DNA of 64,000 nt from Fragilariopsis cylindrus CCMP1102 (Eukaryota > Bacillariophyta > Bacillariophyceae > Bacillariales > Bacillariaceae). The notes beneath the pieces are model-generated. The model worked only from the letters and a program-made list of their open reading frames with translations, made no database searches and was not told the DNA's origin. Made by a program: the position numbers and the translations under genes. The stretch covers positions 124,001-188,000 of the forward strand of contig FMBT01000373.1 of assembly GCA_900095095.1 (NCBI GenBank), written 5' to 3'. Positions 33,049 to 44,533 of the stretch are shown here, piece by piece. Within the stretch, counting starts at the first letter, position 1. Each line of letters starts with the position of its first letter.

Positions 33049-33437
33049 TTATGCATAGCAAAAATCAATATCTGGGGGGGGGGGGGATACTAATTAATCA
33101 TTCTTTTCATACCGAATACTAGTAGACTGATCAATAGCTAGATAAAAGACTGTGAGGTAGAGATTCTACTAGCATTTCTTGCCAAAAAATAATCAATACG
33201 AGTTGGTGTAAGTAAGATTACCACGATTGCTAATGTTTGCAATCAGCTTCATAATTCGATTAACTCATATTCAACAGAAGATGACAAATATACGGTAGAT
33301 CATTTGAAGCACATGACATATACGATTTGACATAGCTATGTATATACTACTACTAAATCTGATTGCAATGTACAAATATTGAAAATAAGGTCTTTCTCAT
33401 AATACTGCTACTACTGAAATGAGCTAGCTATATTGCG
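33049..33437. other. convergent intergenic region with G13 run
   Basis: Between the 3' ends of the glycosyltransferase and the gamma-CA-like gene. It contains 13 consecutive G at 33074-33086, just past the stop codon. No ORF supported. Confidence 0.5.
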
Positions 33438-34642
33438 TCAGCTGCTTTTCGTCGTTGTCGGTTCGTCTTCTATACCTTGTTTCTCAACATTTATTCTCTC
33501 TTCGGATGTATCATTATCTTCGATTTGTCTGATATCCTCGTCATCTTCGAATTCTTCGATATCCTCATAGCTGATGTCAAGATATTGCGACAGCGAGTCC
33601 GGTAAGTTTCCACCTAGTAACATCACTTCTTTTTGCATAGAAGCCACTCCGACGTACTAAAATTGAAAATAACACACAAACAAACAAATATGACAATCTT
33701 GTGAGAATATGGATATTTCACACAATAATGGGGCGCAAAAGAAGTTTCTAAATTATGTATTGTATTACTTACAGCATCGGCCTGATAATGCAGTCTCTCT
33801 CGTTCTTTAGATGTTAAGTCACGAATTTTTCTCGCAGGACTTCCAACCCATAATTCTCCCGACCCTACCACAGTATTTTTTGATACATTCGCTCCGGCAG
33901 CGATGAATGACTCCTCCTGAACAACCACACCTTCTTGTAGCAATGATCCCATCCCGATCAAGCAATGATCATGAATAGTTGCGGAATGAATAGATGCTAA
34001 ATGTCCGACCGTAACACCATTACCTATTCGGGTGTGATCCTTTGTAGAATCAATTATGCATCCATCTTGTATGTTCGTCGCTTCGCCGATAAAAATACCT
34101 CCACCCGTGGCATTTGACATGTTCCGTACAAATCGATCCGGATCGAGATCCCATTCTTCCGGATGAGGAGAGGCAGCAGGTTGGTCATCGAATTCTTCTA
34201 CGCTTACAACAGCGTCGCTGGTAATACTATTACTGCCGCTTTGTTTGCTGAGAACTGTACTTTCGGATTGTTCACTGCCGCTACCGATAGCATCATTATT
34301 TCGATGAAATGCTTCGGCACGATCGCAATTATCAGCTCGTAATATAGATTTGTAAAATACAGACGAACCAGCTCCGATATGAACAGATCCGATCAATGTC
34401 GCACAGGGTGCCAAAAAAGCAACATCCGGAGATACGACAGGCTTTCCTCTCCTCAACAGTGGCATTTGTTGTCGATGTCGAGATAAATGGTCCTGATATA
34501 TTACTGGATCGTCTCCGATCACTCGTCGTGTTACAGCCATTTGTTGACCCTTTATACCGGCTCTATCCAAAGCTTGACCAGTTTCTCGAAATGCTCGGCC
34601 AAGAGTTTGTCTAGCTTTCTGGTATATGGAAGGTTTTCCCAT
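33438..34642 (-). CDS. gamma-carbonic-anhydrase-like protein (complex I type, spliced)
   Basis: Two exons: 34642-33773 and 33656-33438, joined in phase 0 over a 116-nt intron, giving 362 residues. The N-terminus (TLGRAFRETGQALDRAG) matches the mitochondrial gamma-CA presequence and first helix of plants. The left-handed beta-helix follows: VAFLAPCATLIGSVHIGAGSSVFY, FIGEATNIQDGC, IGNGVTVGHLASIHSATIHDHCLIGMG and ELWVGSPARKIRDLT. The later His pair (GHLASIH) is present. The first zinc-ligand His, normally just after TNIQD (VIH/LVH), is Asp (CIIDS). A Ser-rich insertion of about 60 residues splits the helix after YKSILRAD. It is likely a structural subunit of mitochondrial complex I; anhydrase activity is doubtful. 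Confidence 0.88.
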
Positions 34643-35425
34643 TACAAAATATTATGATTGTAGTAGTTGCGTCAAAAAAACGGTACAAGTACGTCGTTCT
34701 GTATGCACTTCAGTATGTACAGTACTTGCAAAGAAAAATATTATCTCGACGATCTACAAAATCCTAGATTAGCTACCACGCCTTCCTGACACCGTCCTTC
34801 AGACTGCTACCAAATTTTGTATCTGGTTGATTTTCTGGTGGTTGGATGTGATTGATCTGTGTACTCGTAGGGCAACAGTAGATTGGAAGACGATGTTTTA
34901 TTGAATGTCATGTGGTAAGAAGTACTTGTAATACATCGGAAAAAAGAATTGTTTTCTTCGTTTTGTAGCAAACGTAATGAAAAAAATCGTGCTTTCTCTT
35001 CGATCCTGATTCGGGGGATATTTTGATTAAACAAAGGGGTAATCTTATATCCCCAAACTTCTCTCCCCAAACTCGTATTTTCCGAATCAAGGGGTGGTGC
35101 GATATTAGGGTGTATAATAGAGGACTTTTGTCTCGAAAAGGGGGCGAGCCAGCATAAATTCAAATAGTAACGGTCGAAATTTTACAACACAAAACACAAA
35201 ACATAATTCATACTAGTACTAGTATACAAAATACAAGCAATGGCGTAGTGTAGAAGTATTTGCCATTACAGAACCTATTCATACAGAACGCATAACACTG
35301 AAAAGTGAGTAGCTTCTCTCATCGAGCTAACTTAAACGAGCCACTCAAATTGATCCATTTTTTGTCAGCCCTTTCTTCGGTTGATTGCCCTTGCAAGTTG
35401 AAAAAAATACAAACAAGAAAGCAAA
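34643..35425. promoter_or_regulatory. divergent intergenic region
   Basis: About 780 bp between divergent start codons. A 118-codon minus ORF (34807-35163) has no recognisable features and I do not support it. ACTAGTACTAGTA at about 35211-35223 is a short repeat. Confidence 0.4.
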
Positions 35426-38400
35426 ATGTCAGACTTCAACCACACGACCCAGATCCGCAATCCCTACGGTAACAGTAGTAGCAGATCGTCGTCATCGACG
35501 GCACCTAGACCATCAATTTCTCCATCGAATACCGAAACAATGTTAAGAAATCTGGTTCGGTCTACTACGGATGGTGCGATGACGATGACGGATATTCCGT
35601 CGCTGTCTTCGATACAATCTGTTAAGGATCAGCTGTGTCTAAGACGCGATATCCGATGGTCCTTAGACCTGGCTCAAGGACTAGGTGAATTGGTCCTGAA
35701 TTATATGAGATTATACATGAGTGGGAGTAGAAGTAATACGGATACTAGTGCGGAAGCGGTAGGTGTCGCAATGCTAGGATTATTAGCCACCGCCATTGAA
35801 GATTGGGAGGACAACGTACTGTACGCGGTACTTATACAAGATGGAAAGAAAAATATCAACAGGGTCAAGAACGATAATCCTGGTAGTTGTAAGCACTTGC
35901 TAGACATTTTGACACAGTTGTCCGTCCTATCATCGATGGATAGTGATAATAATAACAATGATGGTGATAATGGACCATGTTCAAACTTGAGTCAAAATGC
36001 AATCATATGTCTAGCAACGGCCTGGCGCTGTCTTGATCGATTAGAACAATTTACTACTTTGAATGGAAACAATGGCGGTTATAGAAGAGAAAATTCGGGA
36101 GTTCCCTGGTGGATTACCGACGAATGTCCAATTATGAATCGTCTTGCAGTACTTTCTCTGCAGTCTCTCTGTCAAACATTTTGCTCCGACCCACAGGACG
36201 AATTCAACGTACGACGACAGCAATTTTCCATACCGGACACAGAACAGCGAAAAATGTCTGCGTTAACAATCGTTGCCATTATATTACGATATGAACTTGT
36301 GGATTTGTCGTCGTCGTCGATGTCGAATGTAATAACTACTACTAGCGGTGGTTGCGTACTACCAGAGACTAAACTCTCTGAGCTTATATCGAAGCTAATT
36401 AAGTGCATCCAGATTTTAAACCATTCCGTTTTACCCCCTTCTTCCTCAGAATATACATTGCCTATTGCTATGCTATCTATGTCGGTTTTGTCGTTATTAC
36501 AAGGATCGCTGGCCTCTTCGGAGAACAACTCATTGTTTCATGGCTTGAATCAGACAATTCAATCGACTGGACTGGTGGAAAATCTAGTCCAATTTACCTT
36601 CTTGTCCGTATTTGCTGGTGATGATGGATCTTCGTCCATGCAGGCTCCAAGATGGATAGCATCCTCGTCGAAACGTTTCAAAAAAGGGTACCTTCAATCC
36701 TTTGGATTACAATTATTTTCTTATTGGAGTTATTGTGACAATGTGGCATGGAAGGTAGTGATTGCTAACTTAGAGCCAAAGCTCAGGTATATTATTGATC
36801 CCTTCTGGTCTAATTTATTGCTAAGAATGGACCATCGACAACCATCGATGGATGGTAATATGGAAGCACAACTTCCCGGTATTCTTTGGCTGTACCTATA
36901 TAACCGTGGGCATGCACGATTGAGGTTGAGTTTGGTTTTAGAAAAGTCGCTTGAACCAGGTGGTAACAGTTCGTTTACAGCACAAAATGGAGTTGCCGAT
37001 AATGTTATCTGTAGGAACAGAGGATCGGAACAAATACTATATTGTCTCTTTGGTATCCTTCGGTTGTCATCAAATGTATCTTATTCTACTCGATTGACAT
37101 CCTCGAGATTGCTTCGTCTATTGCTTGCCGATAGACGAATCATATCGAGCAACGACGAATTGTCGCGATCAATATGGACTGCCGTCAATCAGTCTGTTGT
37201 CGAGTTATATCTAGAGACTGTGTTGGAACACACCTCAACCGATGATGTAAATCAGCCCCTACTCTTGACGCTTGTGGATACAATGGAGACTTTACTGGAA
37301 GACGGGGAATGTTGCACAAACTTTATCGACAAACTAGGTGGCGCAAATAACATCGAAACTTTAATTCACATAAGTAAGCCAAGTGATATTCGTTATGATT
37401 TCAATCTAGGTACAGAAGAGGCAGATACCGATACAGAAACGCCACCACTTCACAACCTATCAAGAATGGACGACGCAGTATTTGTATCGAGCACGAGGAA
37501 ATGAAGGACCCTAGGGGCTTGGATCACTCAGTTCGACTTTCTGTGATGACCGTCCTTGCCCGTATGGCATATCATTCATCCATAGCAGCACCCGACGAAA
37601 GCACTGGTCTCTTAATATCAAGGATATCTACGGCTGTCAATGATTCCTTGGTTGAATATCACACCTTAGTGGAAGGGGATAATGATGATATAAATAGCAA
37701 TAATTGTAGTTCAATAACGCCATCAATGGACCAGAAAAAACGGTTCTTTCGACTTCAGCATGTGATTGCCAATCCCGAGAACGAAGAGTTCTTATTTTCA
37801 ATGATGCTTACAGGTGGCTCCCTTCGCAAGAAAAAAATACTGCGGTTGGTCGATACGCAGAAAGAGACCGAGTACAAACTACAGATGACCCTGCAGCGAG
37901 AAAAGAAGGCACAGGAGGAAAAGATGAGACTACTGCAACAACTTCGCACACAATCAATTATGTTTCAGCGGGAAGTGAGTCGAACAAAATTGAATATGAC
38001 ACAGGATACAAGGCAATTGGTGGCGATGCATGCTTCAGAGCGCTGTAATGCCGAAGAACGTTCTCGAAACCTTATGCAACATACAGAACAAGCAAAATTG
38101 GAACTGGAAAGAGCGAAGATGGATATGCAGACAGCACAAGACGAACTTCATATGGCAACGACCAAGGTATCAGAGCTCAACGGCAACATTGAAACGATAA
38201 AGCAAGAAGTTCAAGACGAGAGAGCCAAGGCTGACGAAATATTAAACGAGATCGAAGCAAATCGAGAACAAAAACGTTCCTATGAGGAGAAATGTCGTGA
38301 TATGCAAAGGGGCATTGATGAGAGGGAGAATGTAATTTCTCAAGCAGATGATACCAATAGTAAATTGCAAGATAATCTCGAAGATCTCTTTGCAGATATG

Positions 38401-38901
38401 GTTAGTCTTACGCAGATATTCAAACATAATGAGGATCAAGAGGAATCGAACAAGCAAAAGAATAACGACGCAATTGAATCTGCGAATCAAAAACTTGTAC
38501 TGGAGAGCCAAAGAAACAAAGATCTCAAGGAAGAAAATGAAAAGCTTTATCGCAAGCTCGCAAAGTATAAGGAGAGGTTAGAACAAGAGCGCAAGGGGCG
38601 ACAGGAAGAGCATAAACAAAAAAAGGAAGAGGACAATCGGAAGAAGCGCAGTGGACCAGTTTCGTACCTGAATTCACTCCATACGTCTACAACATCAGAG
38701 ATGAGCTCTCGAAATAAATCCTCCCGATCTTCTCGAGATGTAAGTGCCTCTCAGCGCCCGCCATCTTCGCGACCAAGGGAGTCCCAGCGTCAATCTCAAC
38801 GCCCCTCTAACACTCAGCGCCAATCGCGTGACAAGGAGAATAGTTCTTCTTCTAACCAACACAGTACATGTACCATATCTCAGAGAAGGAAGGAAAATTA
38901 A
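35426..38901 (+). CDS. ARM/HEAT-like plus coiled-coil protein (CIP2A-like architecture), one frame break
   Basis: Two abutting frames form one protein of about 1,157 residues. The first (35426-37504, 692 residues) is a Leu-rich helical, ARM/HEAT-like solenoid after a Ser-rich N-terminus. The second (37501-38901, 466 residues) continues the solenoid (HSVRLSVMTVLARMAYHS), then has a long coiled coil (about 37800-38640: QKETEYKLQMTLQREKKAQEE onward) and a Ser/Arg-rich tail. The frames overlap by ATGA at 37501-37504; the helical sequence runs through the joint, so a single-base frame break is more likely than two genes. The architecture resembles the CIP2A family, but I did not identify diagnostic residues. 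Function unassigned. Confidence 0.7.
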
Positions 38902-39049
38902 ACTAAAACTATTAATATTCCCAGTGAAAAATTCAGCAGAGAATACCTGTCCAATATATTGTAGTTCAATTTCACTGGATTGAACTTAGTCAGTAATTAA
39001 TATTTTTTGTTAATTGTTAGCTTAGCTTATTAAGAGGAATGACGAAAGA

Positions 39050-40413
39050 CTAATTACTAGCGTATGCTTGTTCAATTTTTCGCCATGACAATGGGCCATT
39101 AATCCGTTGATGAATGTAAACCCCTACAAGTCGAAGCATATTAAAGACACCGAATCCAAGCCATACTCCTGTTAGACCAATCCTCGGTGGGAAAAACCAC
39201 AAAGCCCACAAACACCCAGCTGTTGCAACCACTGTGCTTACAGAAAGTTGAAGAAATGATCCCGTTCCTACCATGATCCCTTCGCCTATGAAAACTAGTC
39301 CATTAATAATCTGCAAGATACTTGCAATGATGGCAGGAAGCTTGGCTGCATCGCGAACTTCTTGTAACGGAGTTGTCTTAAATATAACCGGTAAGAGCAA
39401 TATTTGAAGTGATCCCAAGGCGCACCCTAACACGAAACCCCAACTCATCAGTCGATTCGAAGTGGCTTTTGCGGATCTAAGTCCACCAACAGTTTGTTTG
39501 CTTGTTTCATCGTAACGTTCGACCATCGCATTGGGTACCATTATTTGTGCCACCGTTGATACTGCCAACAACACAATGCCACCAATCTGGAAGGTTTGGA
39601 TTGCCATTGCGTGAGCCGCCGCTGCCACCCCACTTTGATCGATCGATTGTGTAACACGAGCCACTGCTAGAAAGGTTAAATTAAGTGACAAGTTTCGCAA
39701 TTGTAGCGCTAGACCTCCCTGTAGTAGCGGTTTCAGACTAGCCCACGTCGGTGGTCGAAATAGTTTCACCCATGAAATCAACTGACGTTTTCTAAGAAGT
39801 ACTAGATAAACGACAGCCGAGATAACTTCAGCGGCAAGCGTCGCCAACGCGGCCCCAGGCACACCCATTGCGAGAGAGAAAATCAAAAGAGGATCCAATA
39901 CAGCATTGAATATATTGGCAAAGGCACTGATTTTCACTGGGGTTTTGGTATCTAAAATACCACGAAAGGCACTAAATCCTACAAGGGATATCAATGATGG
40001 TAAAAAGGCAAAGGCCCGTATCAGTAGATATGGTTTGGCATATTTCATAGCTGGAGCTCCTTTTTGTAGCACGGATGATAAGAGTCCTTCTGAAAAGAAA
40101 AACATAGCAGGCGTACCAATCATTGCGATGAAAAATCCCACAAATAGAGCTTGACAAATTGCATCTTGTGTCGCTTCCTTGTCCCCCTTCGCGTGTTGCT
40201 TTGCAACCAATGTGGCAGTCACGCTAGGCAAGAACGAAACAAACCAAAAAGCGGATGAAAAACTTGATTCGCAGCTGATTGACCAGCCACCGCCAAGGCA
40301 TCGCCCATACGATTGACCCAAAACAAATCCACGGCACCAATTAATGGACCGATGGCAAAATTCCCGATCACAGGTAATGAAATTTTAATAAGTTCTCGGT
40401 CCAATTTGTCCAT
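39050..40413 (-). CDS. MATE-family multidrug/metabolite efflux transporter (one frame break)
   Basis: The start region (ATG at 40411-40413, LDRELIKISLPVIGNFAIGPLIGAVDLFWVNRMG) gives TM1-2 of a MATE transporter. The frame changes at about 40243 beside a T5 run. The remainder (SAFWFVSFLPSVTATLVAKQHAKGD to a stop at 39050) supplies about ten further TM segments, including PLLIFSLAMGVPGAALATLAAEV and GGLALQLRNLSLN. Together about 450 residues, normal for the DinF/eukaryotic MATE branch. The same frame extends upstream of the ATG (SEDAQKDQRQLKESLWPC), so the true N-terminus probably lies in the Asn/Ser-rich region up to about 40810, where a 26-bp tandem repeat disturbs it. An H+ or Na+ antiporter of organic compounds is expected. 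Confidence 0.85.
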
Positions 40414-40460
40414 ACACGGCCAAAGACTTTCTTTTAGTTGTCGTTGATCTTTTTGTGCGT

Positions 40461-40512
40461 CCTCGGAAACAGCAGTAACATTGTGTCCTCGGAAACAGCA
40501 GTTACATTCTTC
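40461..40512. repeat. 26-bp tandem duplication at the MATE 5' end
   Basis: The unit starting CCTCGGAAACAGCAGT at 40461 is repeated at 40487 with two or three differences. The minus-strand reading is VTAVSED twice, but the 26-bp period is not a multiple of three, so one copy shifts the frame of any upstream N-terminal extension. Confidence 0.85.
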
Positions 40513-40519
40513 CTATATC

Positions 40520-41438
40520 TGCAATCTGATCTATGTGATTGTCGTCGTCTGACTGCGTCGCTTGTAGTCTACCATTCGTATTGCAATAAGAATGTTTGAC
40601 AATATGAGATTCGCTGTTGCCATTTTGTTTCGCAATACTATTGAGATTGGCCAATGATTGGGAACGATATAGATTGTTGTTTTTGTTGTTGTTGTTGTCT
40701 TGTCGTATCCTTTTGGATGATGTAGGATTTAAATGATGTTGGGGCTGTTGGCTGTTGTCGTTCCTGCCGATTGCAAAACATCTAACTCCAGATGTCGTCA
40801 AATTCAAAAAGCCAAATCCTAGAGTTACAAAAAATTTGGCAGTCCGTCTGCGTTTCTGTTTCGAACGACGGAATCTTTATCCATCTTTCTCATTGTTGCT
40901 TCTAATATTGATATTGATATAAGACAATCGACACCGGTATTAACAGTATTTTTTTTTTTCTTAATGCTTTCGGTCCCAGTACTATCCGATAACAGTGATA
41001 AACCAAACACCGGCAGAATGAATTTATTTATATAATCCGACAATTATGCGTTCCTTCACAGCCACAAGAAGAGTGTTTGATGACATGATTGTACCGACTT
41101 CATTGATCGGTTGCTCTGTGACTAGAATTAAAAAAACGCCGATGTGGTGTATTTTTTCATTTTTACTTTTATCTTATTATGTGTCAGAGGACAAAAAATG
41201 CGTCACTACTTTTTCCATTCGAAACCAGTCGTGCACGCACAGTACTCTATCAAAAAGAACTAAAGTATTCAATATTGTTTGTAAAAAATAGAAAATAGTT
41301 ACTACAGTAGTAGTAACTAACTTATTGCTACTGAAGAAGATCTAATCTCCAACGTAGTAGTAAACTAACTTGATTCCTGGGTACTACTGCATATCCTCTG
41401 TATATGTTGCCTTAACAAGAGTGCACAGAAATGACTAG
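40520..41438. other. probable MATE N-terminal extension/promoter and intergenic region
   Basis: Minus-strand reading at about 40807-40502 is a Ser/Asn/Gln-rich segment (SLANLNSIAKQNGNSESH) that may encode the unresolved N-terminus of the MATE protein. From about 41045 to 41438 I see nothing supportable; the small plus ORF at 41046-41291 is not convincing. Confidence 0.35.
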
Positions 41439-42426
41439 CTATGATGATAATGATGATGATGATTGATTCTGCAATTCTAGTATGCGTTGATATAAATCTT
41501 CATTGTGCGGACAACCTATCCCCATTTCTTTCCCTTTCCGGACCACATATCCATTCAAATGTTGTATCTCAGTATGTTGTCCTTTCATAATATCTTGATA
41601 CATTGAGGACTTATTATCTCGTGTATCTAAAATACATTGTGTCACAAATTTTCGCATTTCATCTACTAATTTATTGAAGATTTAATATTAATATTAATAT
41701 TGTCATTATTATCAATCGTTGTTGTTGTGGTGTTTGTTCTTCCTTTTTCTGTTTCTGTTTCTGTTTCTTTCTCTTTTTCCATTATTATTAATACACCAGC
41801 TGCAACATTGGCAACTTCCAGTAAAACATTTTCTTGCAGTTCCAGAAAGGATGGTTCTAATAATAATTCACCATTCGTACAACGAAAGATTGATGTTAAT
41901 GGATTAATGACACAATTGGCGGCTAATTTATTCCATAACATTCCAATCATTTGTTCGGATGGTAATGCTGTACAATTTAATCCACATCATTCCATAAATT
42001 ACAAATTTCGGATGATGATGATGTTGATGTTGCTGATATACCATTGCCATCGTCATTACTATTACTATTATTACTAGTATTATTATCAGGATCTTCAATG
42101 AATGTCTTTCCAAATCCAGCATGAATAACTTTCCGTCTTTCAATAACGTGCATATTTTTGTTGTCGTCGTCGTCGTCGTCGTCATTCTCATCGAATGTGT
42201 TGGCTGTTGTTTCATTATTATTCTGTTTTTCTCGATAAGCTCCATGGGTAGTGGTAGCTAATAAAAGGTTCGGCCTTATTTGTCTTTGGTCTTTGTTGTG
42301 TCCAGGAACTATTTCGTTCGTCTGTTCTTCTACTCTTTCTTTTCTATAGCATCCCACAAATCTTGCAGTTCATCTCGTACGGACAACGCACCATTACACA
42401 ATAGTATAATTGTGCTATTGCTATTT

Positions 42427-42459
<33 letters not shown>

Positions 42460-42983
42460 TATTATATTTACTATCGTTTCCTTTGTTTCCTTCTTACTGA
42501 TACTATTGATGTCGATGTTGAAGTCTTCTATATTATTATTATTATTCGTCATCATCATTCTTCCCATCACACTTTGAACAGCGTTCACTGCCTGATACGA
42601 TTTCGTAGTAACGATTAAATTTTGAATTTTGTTATATCAGGGTATTGTCGATAGTTATCATTCTTGCTGCTATTCTGCTGTTCATATAGCATGTCTCTTG
42701 TTGTTGTTGTTGTCGTAGTAGTAGTAGTAGTAAATTGTATCGGAACCGAAACCACTAATTGTTCTTGTTCTTGTATGATCTTTGTGTGTGCTTGTTCCAA
42801 TGAGATTTCCATCATTGGTTGCAATTTTTGCAGCTTATTATTTTGTCTCTTATATTTTTTATTTTCACTTCGTAACAACAATGTGATTGGATAAGTAGGA
42901 ATTTTGGATCGAATTGATGCAGCAAATAACATCCCGATCGATCCTGCTCCCAAAATATGGATAGATGATTCCTTGAACAACAT
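41439..42983 (-). CDS. 2-dehydropantoate 2-reductase-like (ketopantoate reductase), several frame breaks
   Basis: The start ATG at 42981-42983 is followed by IHILGAGSIGMLFAASI, the Rossmann NADPH loop of PanE/ApbA. In order come LIVTTKSYQAVNAVQSVM (catalytic Lys region, about 42610), LLCNGALSVRDELQDLWDAI (about 42400), IHAGFGKT (about 42110), LWNKLAANCVINPLTSIFRCTNGEL (about 41940-41860) and a C-terminal helical domain to a stop at 41439. The reading frame changes about five times, several beside simple repeats including the TTA/ATT run at 42425-42470. Poly-Thr, Asn and Asp insertions are large for this family. Role: NADPH-dependent reduction in pantothenate/CoA synthesis or a related reaction. 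It may be a pseudogene or carry assembly indels. Confidence 0.75.
42425..42470. repeat. ATT/TTA trinucleotide repeat inside the panE-like gene
   Basis: About 15 near-perfect ATT units, read on the minus strand as an Asn run. The frame changes next to it. Confidence 0.9.
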
Positions 42984-43624
42984 TTCTTTGATCTATCTAT
43001 CTATCTGACTAGTTCTCGTAGAACAAAGCCTTTTTTGCTTCTTGTTCTTGTTTTGTCTCGTCTCGTCTTCTGTGATGCTAAGTACGGTAGAAGGATCTCA
43101 AGACCATTGTCGACTGTCGATCTCTATTTGTTTGAATTTGATAGTATGATGTTTTATTATTAGATCATTTGTGGGTCGAAGATTTTTCGATTTTATTTTA
43201 ATAATGTTGCCTGGTTTAGTACATACTATAGTAGCTAGCTAGCATACGTATCATACCTACAATCAATGATGTTGTCTTCGCCAAAGAATACGACCCTTTA
43301 TTTTTGAAATGATAAAAGGAAAAAGAGTTCAAAAACTAAACCGTCGTCCAATCAATCAATGAACTAACGGGCGAACTCTCGAGGATGTATTTTCGTCCAA
43401 AGAAAAAACGCTCGTCTCCATTCCATTTCCATAAAAAAAATTGACAGCATTGTTGACATTGACAGCGATTGACATTGATCAATATTGACCAACTCCTGCC
43501 TTTTACGTTCTTCATTTAAACCAGCAGTAGCAGCAGCAGTAGCAGTAGTGTTCCAAATCTCAACAACGACGAGCGTTTCTCGTGCTAAAAAACAATACTA
43601 CTGTAAAAATAGCTAACATCAATA
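42984..43624. promoter_or_regulatory. divergent intergenic region
   Basis: About 640 bp between divergent starts. It contains TTGACAGCATTGTTGACATTGACAGCGATTGAC-like TTGACA repeats at 43440-43490 and AGCAGCAGTAGCAGT just before the plus gene. No supported ORF. Confidence 0.4.
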
Positions 43625-44371
43625 ATGACGTCCTCGATATCAATAATATTGTTATTATTCCTATTGATAATAATGTTAATGCTTCCACATTCAGGAAGTG
43701 CTGCACAACAATTACAAGTAATACCACCACAACAATGGCAACGACAAGACCAGCAGCAACATCAACATCAAAAACAGCAACATAAACAACCGCAGCAACA
43801 GCAACAACAACAACAACAACAGCAAGTCGTATCAACAATTACACCCGGTGCTACTACTACTACTACCACCACCACAAGTACCACTACCACATTTCTTTCA
43901 AACGAAGACTATGACTATAGGGACGAAGAAAATACTTACTATGAGAGTTCCACCAATAGCAGTACTAGTGGTGGTGGTAGTAGCGCTACAAGTAGTAGCA
44001 CACAGAATAATAATAATAAGAATAATACAGCAACTACAGCAACAACAACATCAACGTCAAGTATGCTTGTTCGATTAATTCCTGTGAAATTATTACTATT
44101 TCTATTAGTGATGGGATTTATTATTGCAGTACGACAAATGGCTGTATCAGCAGAGAATGACGATCAATACTTTCTTCTTCGTTGTTGCAAAATCAGTCGA
44201 TATGCACCCTATGATGGTATTGATCCATTATCAGTTGTTGCCGATGATCATCATCAAAAAAGTATTGAATTTGAATTGTTACAATTAGCAGCATCAAAAG
44301 ACGACGATGATGATGATGATGATGGTAGTAATTATGATGATCCCGAACAACAGCCACCACAAATATCATGA
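43625..44371 (+). CDS. secreted/membrane protein with Gln, Thr and Ser runs, unknown
   Basis: A 248-residue ORF from an ATG. It has a clear signal peptide (SIILLLFLLIIMLMLPHSGSA). The middle is Gln/His-rich (CAA/CAG repeats near 43790-43825), then Thr-, Ser- and Asn-rich runs. A second hydrophobic segment lies near residues 153-170 (LIPVKLLLFLLVMGFIIAV), making a type I membrane protein. The C-terminal 70 residues (YFLLRCCKISRYAPYDGID and an Asp run) would be cytosolic. The Thr/Ser-rich ectodomain suggests heavy O-glycosylation. No family recognised. The C-terminal part is the only non-repetitive region and is the best query for homology. Confidence 0.6.
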   Translation: MTSSISIILLLFLLIIMLMLPHSGSAAQQLQVIPPQQWQRQDQQQHQHQKQQHKQPQQQQQQQQQQQVVSTITPGATTTTTTTTSTTTTFLSNEDYDYRDEENTYYESSTNSSTSGGGSSATSSSTQNNNNKNNTATTATTTSTSSMLVRLIPVKLLLFLLVMGFIIAVRQMAVSAENDDQYFLLRCCKISRYAPYDGIDPLSVVADDHHQKSIEFELLQLAASKDDDDDDDDGSNYDDPEQQPPQIS

Positions 44372-44391
44372 TAATAATAATAATGCGTATC

Positions 44392-44416
44392 CTCAACTCA
44401 ACTCAACTCAACTCAA
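44392..44416. repeat. (ACTCA)n pentanucleotide repeat
   Basis: About five tandem copies directly after the stop codon of the preceding gene. Confidence 0.9.
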
Positions 44417-44451
44417 AACGAATGAAAAAATGAACTATAGTAATAACAAAG

Positions 44452-44452
<1 letters not shown>

Positions 44453-44485
<33 letters not shown>
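44453..44485. repeat. (TG)16 microsatellite
   Basis: Uninterrupted TG run. An ORF running through it (44458-44928) is treated as spurious. Confidence 0.95.
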
Positions 44486-44486
<1 letters not shown>

Positions 44487-44510
44487 GAAAAACAAACATA
44501 AAAATGGAAT

Positions 44511-44533
44511 GGGAGGGGGGGGGGGAGGAGGGG
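44511..44533 (+). repeat. G-rich tract, potential G-quadruplex
   Basis: GGGA followed by 11 G, AGGAGGGG: four or more G-runs within 23 bases, in an otherwise AT-rich sequence. Confidence 0.7.

Noticed and set aside
34807-35163. Minus ORF of 118 codons in a divergent promoter region
   Set aside because: No start-context, domain or compositional support; overlaps the expected promoters of two genes.
35426-38901. Two separate genes overlapping by ATGA
   Set aside because: Prokaryote-like overlap is not expected here, and the helical solenoid continues across the joint; treated as one gene with a frame break.
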